This document shows positions 1 through 13,356 of a stretch of 64,000 bases of DNA, in pieces. The DNA is taken from assembly GCF_022458985.1 (NCBI RefSeq), contig NC_061781.1, forward strand, positions 8,707,501-8,771,500, read 5' to 3'. The stretch is from Mugil cephalus (lineage: Eukaryota; Chordata; Actinopteri; Mugiliformes; Mugilidae). The stretch's first letter is position 1; each line of letters starts with the position of its first letter. The notes beneath the pieces are model-generated. The model made no database searches. It was not told the DNA's origin and saw nothing but the letters and a program-made list of their open reading frames with translations. The translations under genes were made by a program, and so were the position numbers.

Positions 1-137
1 TTAGGACTGGAACTGCTACTTATATGTCATTCCCTGCACTGGGAATGGGGCCAAAAAAAAATGAACAGGATACATTCATTTTGTACTGCCTACTATGCAT
101 ACGTGATAAAAAAGAAAACGAAGCTATGACGCCATCA

Positions 138-968
<831 letters not shown>

Positions 969-1019
969 CGCTGGATTCTTCTTTGCTTCCGCTCTACACA
1001 CCTAAACACATGTGCACGC

Positions 1020-1054
1020 TCACACACAGACACCCACACACACACACACACACG
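1020..1054. repeat. (CA)n microsatellite, imperfect
   Basis: A run of CA dinucleotides with a few interruptions, about 50 bp upstream of the ralb start codon on the transcribed strand. As TG repeats it lies just 5' of the presumed splice acceptor of coding exon 1. Confidence 0.9.
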
Positions 1055-1814
1055 CGCTGACCCAACCTGCGAACGACAATAGCGGAAATACATCAGTGTC
1101 AGAGTAAACAACCTGTACACGTAGGCAGCAGAAATGTGTGGGCAAGTGCCTGGACAGATGGCAGTTGTTACTTAACTGCTTCCACCGTGACAGTAACTCT
1201 CAGTGCCAAGGCTCTAGGCTTTGCTCCAACAAATCTCAAATCTTAACCTTCACCGTTTCCATTAAAGTGCCAAATTGCCTCCTCATGAATCCCAGAACTT
1301 TATAAAGTTCGCCATCAAAAGGTCATTGCAACTGATCAGAAGTAATGAAGCCATCATTATCCATTGCGAGGCGGCATTTACGAATGCATTAAAGTAGAGC
1401 GTCGTGTGCTAAACTCGTTAAAAGGAGGGAGCTCTGACTGGCCATCTATCTGCTCTTTAATGGCTCTGCCCTCAGAAGGTGAAAGCTCAGTCGATTGCTT
1501 TTGCCTGACTTCAGTGTCTTCTGTCTGTGTCAGATACAACTTCCAACAGAATACAGAGTGACCACTATGAAAACCTGCCAGCCTGCCACGTCGTCAACCT
1601 GACAGACACCAACTATTATTGAAAGAGGCTTCATCCTCTGGCAGTAAATATTGCAGCGGTGCTACTATGTTTATTAGATATCTGACCATAGCGGACATCT
1701 ACTCATCTATTCGAGTAGTTTGAATTTGTAACAAATAAAAGGTTATTCTGAGACTGGCTGTGCCATATTACATTTTGGTTGTAGTCCGTGTGGTAGAATG
1801 CATCTTAACTCACT

Positions 1815-1966
1815 CATACGTTTACATGCACGTGAGAAAAAAACAAATTATTGCCTTAATCCGACTTTAACTGGACAACTTAAGTGCATGTAAACACGTT
1901 GCTCCTACTAATATCAGAGTTCTCCTTATCCTAAGCTCGATTAAGCTGTGCAGGTACTACTGACTG
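1815..1966 (-). mobile_element. short (about 150 bp) inverted-repeat element, deleted relative of the 17-kb copy
   Basis: Begins with GTTTACATGCACGTG, then an A-rich run and TTATTGCCTTAATC, an inner inverted GTGCATGTAAAC, and ends with AGCTCGATTAAGCT followed by TGCAGGTACTACTGACTG. Both ends match the reverse complement of the two ends of the 17082-17629 element, but the middle is missing, as expected of a MITE-like deletion derivative. It has no coding capacity. Confidence 0.75.
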
Positions 1967-4594
1967 TGACAGTGTCTGAGAGACAAACCTAATAGGCAAT
2001 ATCCTGTGTTCTGACTCAGCAGAAGGAAAAGCCCACCATTTCCTGAAGAACAGCCAACAGGGACAATCCCACCACCTGATTACTGATTAACGTTTATTGC
2101 AGTCAGTGGCATCTGTGAAGCCTCATCTCTGACAATATTGGTGTTTAAGGTGTGGCAACAACTACTGTAGGCCAACAAAGAACTCCTCCTTTCCTCTCAA
2201 CTTTGTTCCTATAACACATTCTCTCCGTTTCTGTAGTACGAAAAATTCCTCCCTGCTCTTGGGACGTCACACTAACTGGAGCACTGAATTGATTCACTGT
2301 ATTATTCATCGTGTGGTACTCCCTCAGAGTAAACATTTAATTTCAGCTCATACGGATCCACAACAGTGCACAGAGAGTTCACCAGACAAAGCTGAGGAGA
2401 GAAACTGTTGGTGACGGCTAAAGAAAAAAAAACGTAACACGTTAAGCATGTTTGACATGTGAAGACGATGTGGAGAAAATATCACAGCTTCACACGACCA
2501 CATACAAGCTCCTGGTGAGACAATCTATAGCACCAGTTTCCACATTAAATGTGCAACTGCAAATGTGAGACTTTCTTGCAACATTTCTTCGCAGTGCCCA
2601 AAAGCAGAACACAAGATTTGCATCACATTAAGCTCCACTTCACAGTGCCAGCTATAGTATGAAGGCTGTTAATGCCGAGGATGTGGCATCATGGTACCAC
2701 TCTCCCTGACTAGGAAGCGAAGTGCGACCTGTGCCCTTCCTGTCTTTGTTATCAGTAACCAGGCTAGTGAAAGGGCTCATAGGAAGGATACCCACACAGA
2801 CCTTTGTGAAACTCAGCATTTATGCATCAGGGTCACTCTTTAAATTATTCACTTGTAACCCACTTCTCCGTGCACATGCACAGACACAGACTCCACTGCT
2901 CTAAATAAAGCAATAACAGCTAATAAACTGAAGGCACGATAAAAAATGCTTTGCACACATGCTTAGAGCAAAGTTTCCGAAGGAAGTTCAAACTGAACGG
3001 GAGGGGTTCTGTCATATTTCCACCAGCTGCACTGCAAAACAAATTTCATGCAGGGTTAAAATGAGCGCAACTCGCAGAAGGGGAGAGGGGGAAAATGAAT
3101 ATTTAGGCATGGCCCAGATATGGAACTGGACTCCTGGAAGTGGTTCTTTTTTGGAGGTCATGGGCTTATGGAGAAGAAGAGATACAGTCTACCAGACTAC
3201 TCCAGTTGCTAGACTGCTGAAATATAGATGACACCGGGGCAGCGTGGGCAACAGTAATTCATTAGGATTCCCTTTGGAGAACGGCCCAATATTCCCCCGC
3301 ACTTTAACAGCCACGTGTCAAGGTTTATCACGACATAAAGATACTAACAGACTGCGTGAAACCAGTCGGGGCTGATACTGGCCAGGGAATTTTCTTAAAA
3401 CCATACGTCAAACAAGAGCCAAAAAATAACCAACATCAGCTCCCTTCGACTCTTTACTGTCACTTAATCTTCACCGATATAATTTGACCTTAAAAAAAAT
3501 GAATGTATTCACACTTTTGCCACTTCACGTTCAGAGAAGTGCAGCTCTCGTTGTACCCTGACTGAACGCTCGTTCATAAATGCAGACGCTAGGACCTGAA
3601 CTAGTTCAAACACGGCAAAGGTGAGCCAAGTTGTGGCTAACCTCTGTGTCATGTATTGACACGTCTTTCTGAAGGAAAGTGACATCATCTATGAGCAAAT
3701 CAAAAACATCTTAGTCACACAGTGGGGAGGGAGCATGAGGATGCCTCTCTTTCTCTCTCCTTTCTTCATATCCCAGGGTTGTGGGTATTTCCTTTTCCCA
3801 TCTGATGAGGAAAGCAGGGGCTTTCCAAGGATCTTAGCTGCTTCTCTCATCATCAGTGCCGGTCAGCAGAGTCAATAAAAACACTCTAAGGTGGCCAAGC
3901 GACTGTGCAGCGGAACAGAAACGCTGCTGCATCGACTGAATCCGAGTAGAAAAATGTTGAAAGGCCTCTAAAATATTTTGACTCGTTATTTAACTGCCTC
4001 TCAATTTTCACTCCACTAACTCTTGTTTTATTTAAACAGATCCTCCCATAATAAGTCTGCTGCCAGCGAAATACTCACTAACACAACAACTACAAATCTG
4101 AACTCTTCCCGTGTCCCATCCAACTTCCACCACTCCCAGACTGTCGTCTCACTCTCAGCAAATGCGAAGGGAAAACTTAACTGGTCATAGTTACATGTTG
4201 CCGTCTCCAAAACAATATAACCTAGTTGAGTCAGGCATGCGGTAAGTGTAACAATGGATTTTCTTTGGCACAGCGAGACAGGAATTCAAGATCCTAAGGT
4301 TTGTTCTCTACATAATTGAACAGCAAATCCCTGTAGGGACGCTGCAAGATATAGCCGTTGTAAGAGTCACTGCCAGCAGAGATCAGGAAATGATTGAGTC
4401 TACTTAAAAAGAAAGCATACAGCAGCAAGGAAGACATTTTCAAAAAGCACCCCTCAATGCATACTAACGCCGATCGGCCACGGGGTGTACAGAGGAGCCT
4501 TTGACAAAACTGGGCAACAGAGACCTAAATCCTCCCCATGTTACAATCTTTCCGACTTCAGCAACACTAAGCAGATCACCTTTCAAACAACCGT

Positions 4595-4619
4595 GTTTTT
4601 TTTTTTTTTTTTTTTTTTT
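4595..4619. repeat. poly(T) run
   Basis: 25 consecutive T on the plus strand. It could be the poly(A) tail of an old minus-strand retrocopy, but no body is recognisable next to it. Confidence 0.9.
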
Positions 4620-5011
4620 AAACCGTTGTCCTTTCTTATCTACATGGGAATTCATCGCACTGATGTGGAAATGTAGCGCAGTCCTTACTGGCTGTCAGAA
4701 CAACGACTGATGGAAAGCGTAGTTAAGTCCTTAACACACAACAGATCTCCTGTCTAACCTCACTACAGCTGACCCTGATGAACTCATCCAAACTTGTGAA
4801 AAACTTGTTTTTCACATTTTCGAACTCCCATTCCACTGGATTGATTCAAGATGGTAGAGTTAACATTTCAGCATACAATCAGAAAACTATTTGTTCCTGT
4901 TGAGTAACTAACGGCAACCCACTAGTTATTAACTTGTGATAACAGGCTCACTTGCATGACAGTTCCCTGTGGTGCCATCATGGTTTAAAATTAGTGGCAC
5001 TGTAAACCATA

Positions 5012-5012
<1 letters not shown>

Positions 5013-5095
<83 letters not shown>
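5013..5095. repeat. (AC)n microsatellite
   Basis: About 80 bp of near-perfect AC dinucleotide with a single slip (a CACCAC break) in the middle. It is likely polymorphic in length. Confidence 0.97.
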
Positions 5096-5099
<4 letters not shown>

Positions 5100-5539
5100 A
5101 TCTGATTTATGCTCCTGGCCTGTGGCGTCTGTAAACCTTTGCTGTTCTGCGCTTTATGCACCATTTTGAAAAGGCTGGACGATCATCCTCCATCTGCTAT
5201 GGAGACCGACCCCCCGCTAGAGCCATACTGCAGCCTCCAGCCATAACACAGATACAGGTCGGATGAAATGGCGAGAGGGTACTCTGTCCTCCGACATCTA
5301 ATCATTAGGTCTTTGCCACCAGTTTTTTACTGCAATACATACATGGGCTACTAAATGTTGGTGAATCGATAGCCCTGTCTGTAGGAAAGTAGTAGAGCAA
5401 AGAGGTCCAGATCTCATATAAGCACATATTGTCTAGACCCAAACAAGACAAACTGAATATACTTCCTGATTTCCTGATTTAAACCCTCACTAAACACAGT
5501 CCGATCATCTAACTAGCATGCAGAGCACATAAACAACAC

Positions 5540-5865
5540 TCATCTTATCTCATCTTCTATGCTGCTTAATCCTCACTAGGGTTGTGGTGTGTTGCTGGAG
5601 CCTATCCCAGCTGGCATCAGGCCCGAGGCGGGGCACACCCCGGACAAGTCGCCAGCCTATCGCAGGGCTAACACTGAGACAAAAAGCCATTCGCACTCAC
5701 ACTCACACCTGTGGTCAATTTAGAGTCACCAATCAGCCTAACGAGCATATCTTTGGAGGTGGGAGGAAGCCGGAGTACCCGGAGAAAACCCACTGGGACA
5801 CGGAGAGAACATGCAAACTCCACCCAGAAAGGCCCGAGCTGGACTCGAACCTGGACCTTCTACGA
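5540..5865 (-). mobile_element. L2/CR1-like LINE 3' end fragment
   Basis: Contains GGAGCCTATCCCAGCTG, GGCGGGGCACACC, a run of ACTCACACTCACACCT, AATTTAGAGTCACCAAT, GGGAGGAAGCCGGAGTACC and GAACATGCAAACTCCA. I recognise this order as a very common fish repeat 3' end. The strand is relative to the orientation that starts GTTTGCATGTTCTC. The exact family name was not tested. Confidence 0.8.
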
Positions 5866-8376
5866 ACAACACTAAGAATGGATAATGCATGTTAACTGTG
5901 CAAGTATAAAATAAAGGAAAGAAAATGATACAGGTGAAAAATAAAGTGAGAGAAACAACAAAAAGAAAAGAAAAACTGAAACAGTCAGTTTGAAAGAGCT
6001 GTTGTCTGGTTTGTGTCTACTTTACAGTACAAGCACTTAGCTGCAACTTGAACTGATATACAATCATCATATTTCCAAATCTGCTTCATGTTTCCTATTC
6101 CTCATTAACATAATTCTACTATCATTAGAGGAGGGAAGATCAGCACAAACTGATTTAAGCAATCACTGTTGTGCACTTATACTATACTATTGGTTTTGTT
6201 GGTTCTAAAATGTGATGTGATTGTTAAAGAGGCAAACAGTCTGTAATGTAGCTCCTGAAACAGACATAAAGATGAACAGCACTGGATGCCAGCGGGATAC
6301 AGAGTGTTGAGAGAAGCTACATAAGCGATTAAAGTTCTGCAAAAACGGATTTGCATAGCTTGTTCCTCTTCCTTAACAGAACACACCTATTATACGTACT
6401 GTAAGTATACCAATATATCAAACTGATTACTTTCAAAGGGGAGCAATCTCTACTCTAGATGCTTATCTAAGTTGTGTATTATTCTCTATATTTCGTCAGA
6501 TGGCAGCAATATTTTTTAAGTACTAAGCAGACAGGCAAGGTGAACATATGAACCCCTTCCCTCTCTGCTGACTAAAGGACGGAGTTGATGAAGGTTAGGA
6601 ACCCTCTTGCCTATATCGCTATATCCTGCAAAAAGGGGCCTTTCCATGTACTTGTATTGCTAATATAATCAACAGATGTGCATGTGGTTTTGTGATTCAA
6701 GGCCAAGTGAAGCAGGGATTGTTGGTCATGCTTTAAATTGCAATAACAGGAAGGGACCACTAGCCTTAGCGCTAAGAAAATCATTTCAGTGAAGATGATG
6801 ACACGCTTGGTGCACCGAGATAAGCATGTAATCATTTGGCCAAATTTTGGATAAAAGTAAGAATGGATGTAATTCTATGCGTACAGGAAGGACCCTGATA
6901 AGAGCCTTTCAAGCCAAGGCAGTTAACTGGCATGAATAATGAGAAACTAACAGCGAAGTGATCCTTCACAAAACCAGTTCAGCTGTCAGTTTGCAGTTCA
7001 GTAAGCCAACATTTTCTATGAGATGTTATAATGCATAATAGTTGGAAAAAAACAAAATACTAGGGCATTATGACCATAGTAATATCTGCCAACGACAGCT
7101 AAAAAAAAATAAAATAAATAATAATAATAAAACCATCTGCAACAGATCTCAAACATCTGCTCGGGCTACACAACCTGAACTAGTTACTGTGACTGTGACT
7201 GTGGTGCAATCAGCTTCATGTAATTGAGTTGTTTACAACGGGGCTGAAAGCATGTGATTCAAGACAAACTAGTGTTATGAGTTGTTTAAATGAGTCACCC
7301 CAACAGCATATGAATAAGGATGACGAATTGTGGATGTCATTTCGCTCTGATACCAAAATAAAGTTGGTATTAAAGATGACAGGAAACAAGTGTGGCCGGC
7401 TTTCCCCAACACCTCCCCTTCAAACAAATAAAAGCGCAAACGTTATCCGACACTCTTATGTTGACCGTATGTGTGTAAACATCCTCTACTGGTAACTGAC
7501 ACAACGGCCTCCACCTTTAAATAAGACGTTTATCGTCATGATTTCATTTAGTGAATAGGCCACGGAGGAAGTAGCGTTTGATAAACCTTGTTGTACGCCA
7601 TGCATAATTAGCCAAGTCGTTTGTTTTGGGGGTGGAGAGGGGAAACTGAGTGCGCGGATCCACGGGTATTACAGAAACTGTCCATCTTGCTGACAGATAA
7701 AATTCCAACAACATCAGCCGAAGACACCGCCAGCTCTCTTGGGCGTGTCATCCCCTCCGAGGGAAAAACTTTACTGCTCTTGGAACCGGAGTGCACCTTA
7801 AAACTAGTCATTAGGACAGCTAATCAAACATTAACTCACACATAACGTTACACGTTACACTTTACTGAACTCTCACTCGGCTTCTTACACAGCAACAAAC
7901 ACGGACTTTATTTAGTTACCGCTATTGCCAACTGTACTACAGCAACGCACTAAATGAACATAAACAGAAACATCGTTAATACCTTATATTAAAAGGTGAA
8001 AGAAAGAGATAAAACTAGAGTGAATATGAGCGATTGGCCACATCAGCGCAGCTAACAACAGTCAAAGGTGGCTAACCACAACTTACCCCACATTAATGCT
8101 AGCATTGTGTTCTGAACCTCTCACAGGCGATAGCTACGGTACACGTATATCCCAACAAAATGTACTAATAGGGGCAGATATTTAAAGTACTCACTTGTTT
8201 TTAGTTATTATTTTTATTCTTTACGTTAAACGGTCACCTCTTTGACTGCACCGGTGGGTGGCTCGCCCTTCCTTAAAACAGGTGTGGTAACGTTACCGCG
8301 AGGCTCTCTCTTCCTCTCTCTAACGCCCTTTAAATTAAAGTAATTTCGCTGTAGTGAGAAAGTGCAGCCGCCTTAC

Positions 8377-8560
8377 CAAAGCAGGATTTGTGTTTCTGCC
8401 CTTGGTTGATGCTATCTTGCAGACTGCTCACACCGAGGCATTGGCTCACCAGATCTAGACCGCTCGTGCAACAAAAGCCCCACCTTCCGGAAGTACAGAC
8501 CGCGGAGGACCGGATGTGACGCACGTCACGCTCACGTCGCATGACCAGCGTCGTTTATTT
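8377..8560 (-). promoter_or_regulatory. ralb: probable ralb promoter and non-coding first exon
   Basis: A CpG-rich block just upstream of a TTTG|GTAAGG donor on the minus strand (exon end 8377). It holds an ETS-type core, CCGGAAGT, near 8488 and a near-palindromic CRE-like stretch, GTGACGCACGTCAC, near 8516-8529, with a further CACGTC nearby. This is the only promoter-like block between ralb and nepro with a good donor facing ralb. The transcription start is inferred, not seen. Confidence 0.5.
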
Positions 8561-8697
8561 TGATTTTCAATGAGGCGAGCTCAACACACTGATCTGGATC
8601 AATGGGATCAATGGAAAAAGTCGAGTATTATTATTTCACAGTAATGAATATTTAGAGAAGGGCGGATGAAGCCTTGTTAAGCTTCCGGGGCCTCTCC

Positions 8698-8769
8698 CTG
8701 ATTTATTACTCATCGTTTTAACTGATTTATTACTCGTCGTTTGAACTGATTTATTACTCGTCTTTTTGA
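8698..8769. repeat. 24-bp tandem repeat, three copies
   Basis: Three adjacent 24-bp units (8698-8721, 8722-8745, 8746-8769), each with the core CTGATTTATTACTC, differing at a few positions in the second half. Confidence 0.9.
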
Positions 8770-9456
8770 CTTTCTTTCTTATTTTTTTTTTTCAATTATT
8801 AAGTTGTGTTTCTCATATGCACATATTACCTTTTATTTTCGACTGTTATTTTTTCTCAGATTTTTTTATTTATTTTTTTTTTCCTTTGTTACTATTTATT
8901 CTGCTTTCTGCCTTATATTAATTGTACTTAAGCCCGGGCCATATCATGCTACCAAAAAAGATTTGAAGATTCAAAGACGAGACACCACCAGTGACGAATA
9001 GTAGTCATCTGCAATGTGGCGAAATGATTACAGCCACGATTTTCCAAATCGTTAGCCTAATAGCAAAATTTTCCAAGTCATTTTTGACTTGTTGTTATGA
9101 CATCAGTAAAAAACAAAACAAAACAATATGCTTTCTAAAAATTGTTTTTTTCTGGTTTTCTGAAGATGTTCAAAAATCACTCAGGCAATCATGCTGTTAG
9201 GCTAACAAAATTAATCACACCTCTCAACAAAACCAGCTGTGTCTTTATTCTGAGAATCAATGTCCACACTAGAATGTGTAACAACATTTTGAAATGTGAA
9301 TTTACTACTGAAACTTTTGAATGTGTTGTCCTCCTACTATTTATTACGTGAAACATGGCTCAGATTGATATGACACATTTTTGCTGTGGAGTGAGATCAC
9401 AGGCATTTCAACATCTAGATCACAAAGACTTGATACAAGCCTCGTCACAGTGTTTC

Positions 9457-9495
9457 GAACCAGTCTGTTTCAGTGTTGTTGAAGCAGACTGGTTC
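9457..9495. repeat. short inverted repeat (15-bp arms, 9-bp loop)
   Basis: The left arm GAACCAGTCTGTTTC (9457-9471) pairs with GAAGCAGACTGGTTC (9481-9495) at 14 of 15 positions, the last as a G-T/G-U pair. The loop is 9 nt. Confidence 0.85.
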
Positions 9496-10304
9496 AAGCA
9501 GACTGATGTTTTACTTACTTTGAATGCAAAGGATGTAAATATTGAGAAGAAGAAGAAGAACTCATTTCACTTGTGGCTGTAATTTTTTTAATGTGCAACT
9601 TAGTTGACCTAATTGTGACCAAGCAGTTTCCCTTGTAGATGATTAAAGTCCGTCTAAGTCTAAGTCTTAAGTGATTTCTTACATGAATTGAATACTTGTA
9701 GCTAAGAAGAACATAATTTATTTGATCAGTATATACTAGAATATCATTTTGTCACAGACGTTCAATGAAGTCTGTTCATTTCATTTACTACAGTCATCTC
9801 CTTATGTTAGTCTTGTATTTTGGTTTCAAACTATTCTGATTCTTTAGTAAACTAAAATTTGTACAATTTTTTTATTTTCACTGAAGTCAAGTCACAGTTT
9901 ATTTTATTTAAACTGAAATTAATGTCAAAACTAATCTGATAAATGATACAGCTCTGGTATTATTTTAACCCAAAATTGTTGAAAGACTGAATTGGAAAGC
10001 ATGACTAATATTTTTATTTACTATTAATCATTATTTTTATGTTATGTATGAAGGACTTTGAGAAGGTTATATCATGTAAAACAACACAGGTAATTTATGC
10101 TAAAAGAAAATGTCATGAATTTCATTTTGATAGATATTCATAAAGCTAATTCTAGATATTATGATGATTGATGATATGATGTTTCTAGATAAGCCCTGAA
10201 GTTATTTCTTATTGAAATCGATCATTATGTAGAAATTGTGTAACTAATAAAAAATTAGTATTATTTACAAAGGATAACATTTTGTCACCAGTAGTTGAGA
10301 AAGA

Positions 10305-10947
10305 CAGAAAATGAATGGATGGAGATGGTACAGTTGGTACCAGTTTGTAGGTCCTACTTATGGAGTTGAGAAATACCCCTTTTTAATCTTTGATTTAATT
10401 CATTGTAGTTTTAACATGCAAACAAGCCCTTTAACAATAAAACATGGAACTTAACATGAAACCTGACCTTCAGCTAAACATTAACAGCAGGTTCGGTTTT
10501 ACTGACATTGCATGTTTCCTTGCGTGAAAACTGTTAACATCACAGGTATAAAAGTCGCCCAACTGGAGCACTTTGACAAAACCAAATACTTAATTTGGGT
10601 TTAATTTATACTAATGTAAAAATGAAAGCGCCTTAAGACAAATAGTTTCAATCAAAGACATGTGACCCTTTTCTGGTAACCAAGACTGAGGCCTATTAAA
10701 ATGAACATTTTTCTCAACCCCAGTGAAGCTGGTGTAGTCTACAATATTAACAGCTCAGGTAATACGGTCTTACTGTGGTCCTGTAACTGTGCACACTGTG
10801 GCTCTGACTAAGTGAGTATAGAAAAGAAATGGATGGATGAAGATGGTACAGCTGGGACTTTTATAGGACATGTTTATGGAGTGACATGCCCCTCTCCCCA
10901 CAGAGTTTTAACAGGTACAAAGGCCAGCGCCATTAAACATAAAAATG
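10305..10947. repeat. diverged local duplication (about 130 bp, direct)
   Basis: Segment 10305-10447 and segment 10819-10947 share ATGGATG, AGATGGTACAG, TTTATGGAGT-like, CCCCT and a following TTTAACA...TTAAACATAAAA-like stretch in the same order. About 370 bp of unrelated sequence separates them. Confidence 0.6.
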
Positions 10948-12195
10948 AATATAAATGTCTGCATTCCCTCTGTTTCTTCTAGTTCTCTCCATGTTAATAA
11001 CAGTGGGATGTGGTGCAATTAAATGCAGTCTTGCAGCGCATTTGGCCACTGTTTATATTCAGTGCTCCCCTCTGTCCTTTCCAAAGATTTATCCCTTGCA
11101 TGTACTCCCACTGTATTCATAGCCTATGTGCAGTTTTATGCTTTAGATCATTGGACTACCAAGCTAAGTAGGGAATTGGACTACTGCTTGATGCATCAAG
11201 CTGGCTCCCGCAGGCTGTTAGTTGTTGTTTTTTTTGTCTCCGCGGAGCCTTGAAACATGCATGTGCTCCGTTCCCCCCTCTGCTATTAAGGTGGGAGGAA
11301 GATAAATAGAAGAACAGCATATTGGGAGTACAACCCTTTTATATTCTGCCTCTAGTTTTAGGTCATGTCGTGCCCACCGGCTGTAACAGATTCATTTACT
11401 GAATCCCTGGAGAGCCACCAACAAAAATATGTACCGTTCCAGGGCTGAACTCAGCTGTGTGGAAACACCTATTTACAATTACATGGTATTAAACGCCTCT
11501 TGGCAGACAGAGGTAGAAAGACAAGGATTGGTCCCACAACACGGGGCTGCACGCAACGCTGCTCAGGCCAGATTTTGATGCAGGTCATAAACCAGAGAGG
11601 AGATGTTGCAGAAAATGTTGCCTTCGAATCTTTAAAATTTCATTTTATGTTCCTCGATGCATTTTTTTCATTCGGTGACTTTTTTTTACAGCCATGTCAC
11701 ATTGCACGAAACCATCCTCAGCGTTTAACTTTCTTAGATCACATCACATCGAAGCGTTTTGATTTCTTTCACTTTTTCTTTCACTTTTGTGCTGACCCAA
11801 GTGAGCATGAAGGTTTGCTGACGCTTGCTTCCTCTGTGCTCATCGAGAGGTACTTTCCGTCAGCTGTGGTAATCTCGATACCGATGGCATTTAGCACGGC
11901 TAATTTAGCTTCAACAGAGACAAACCGATAACCCTTCCTGTCTGCCTCTAAGGCTTTTGTTCACCGCAAGAGCGAGATGTACTTTTAGTCGAGTCTCTGG
12001 TTAGATGAGACACGTAAGACAACTGTCAAGAATCTGCAGACTCACGTACACAAATAAACACGGTGGGCCGATTTGAGACCATAACTCAGCTGCGGCTCGG
12101 TGAGGGGGAGGAAACTGCACTGTTTGTGCAGATGGTGGGACTGTGTCTTTTTGGCAGTGCGCGATAAAGCGGTGGGAAACAAAACAACTGGCTGC

Positions 12196-12213
12196 AAAAA
12201 AAAAAAAAAAAAA
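12196..12213. repeat. poly(A) run
   Basis: About 18 A in a row on the plus strand. No retrocopy body was recognised to its left. Confidence 0.85.
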
Positions 12214-13029
12214 CTTCAGCTTCTAGTTTGATGCACAGCATTCTCTCTCCTGTGCAGTCACGGCTGCAGTGAACTTGGACCACAACGGCCTAGAGGTGAG
12301 CCAGTGCTGACGACAACCACGCACTGCCATAGGTGTTACATCAGCAGTCACAGTCTCAGCTCTAATGAAGAGTGTATTAAAAATGTTCATTCAGTATTCT
12401 CGAAGATCAGAGTCTGGAACTAATCAAACGTATTAATGAATCCAGAAATGCCACCTAACCCAGGTGTAATATACTTCTGATGCCTCTCTCTGTCATGAAT
12501 TATTAAGAAATAGCTCCATTACATCTACAATGTAATGGTTTCTTAAACAAATACTTCATTACAAACAACAAACCTGTTGTGCCTTTCAGTGTTGTCTTAA
12601 AGGAGGCAGACCAAGATGTGCAACAGATTTCTATTTCTTCTGTTTTACCTTGTTATCAGCAGAAGACTGATAAAGCCTAAGAATGTGCTTTGGTGATTAG
12701 TACTATTGATAAATGGCGTCAATGTGAAGGAACAAACTATGCTCATCCTCTTTTCTTTTTCCTCATTTCAAGCAATCAGATATTTCTTTTTTTTTTTTAA
12801 AGGGTTCTTCTGGTCAGCCTGACATTTCTCAAATACCTTCTGAAACAGTTCCATAAGCTTATGCAAACAAATACAGATGTTTTCTATTATAGTGAACAAA
12901 AGGTATATGAAATTAACCTTTTGCAAACAAAATCTTGCAGATACTTCAGTTGATTAAAAAAAATAGCAATTTTAAATTATGTTTCTTTCTGTGTTTCCAA
13001 TTCAGGATCAGCAATATGGATGAAATGAT

Positions 13030-13035
13030 TTTAAT
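13030..13035 (-). terminator. nepro: candidate polyadenylation signal for nepro (ATTAAA)
   Basis: ATTAAA on the minus strand about 320 bp past the nepro stop codon. It is the nearest signal-like hexamer seen downstream of that stop. The cleavage site is unknown. Confidence 0.3.
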
Positions 13036-13356
13036 CACACAGGTGGTACAAAATACATTTGGTATAAAGACAAGCCAAACTACATCCCTTGAATTGACCT
13101 CACTTTTAGCATCACATTCTGCGTTTAAAATGACTTTACACTCTTTTTGTAGTGTCCTTTTTGTTCACACCAAGGGATTCAGGTCCTTAAGTTGCAGTAC
13201 CTTCCTGTTGCATTGCTTTGTGCAACGTGGCAACTTTAAACCAGCCTGGTGTCAAGTAGCTCTTGTTCATTCAATGCATTTGACAGAACAATGTGTCCAT
13301 GTTTACAAAGCTCAGCTGCACCCAGTAGTTTGAGTCCCGTGTCTATTTGTTGAGTT

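Larger units (their letters stand above)
969..8376 (-). other. probable ralb first intron (5' UTR) with repeats
   Basis: No conserved coding exon is recognisable here on either strand. It contains a (CA)n run, a short inverted-repeat element, a poly(T) run, a long (AC)n microsatellite and an L2-like 3' end, each listed separately. The assignment as one intron depends on the inferred non-coding exon at 8377. Two more strong donor-like sites on the minus strand, at about 8086 (GGG|GTAAGT) and 8193 (CAA|GTGAGT), could end alternative first exons. Confidence 0.55.
8561..13356. other. intergenic interval between ralb and nepro
   Basis: AT-rich. It holds a 24-bp tandem repeat, a short hairpin, a diverged local duplication and a 143-codon plus-strand open frame (11500-11931) without recognisable homology. 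I see no conserved exon. The nepro 3' UTR must occupy the right end. Confidence 0.7.
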
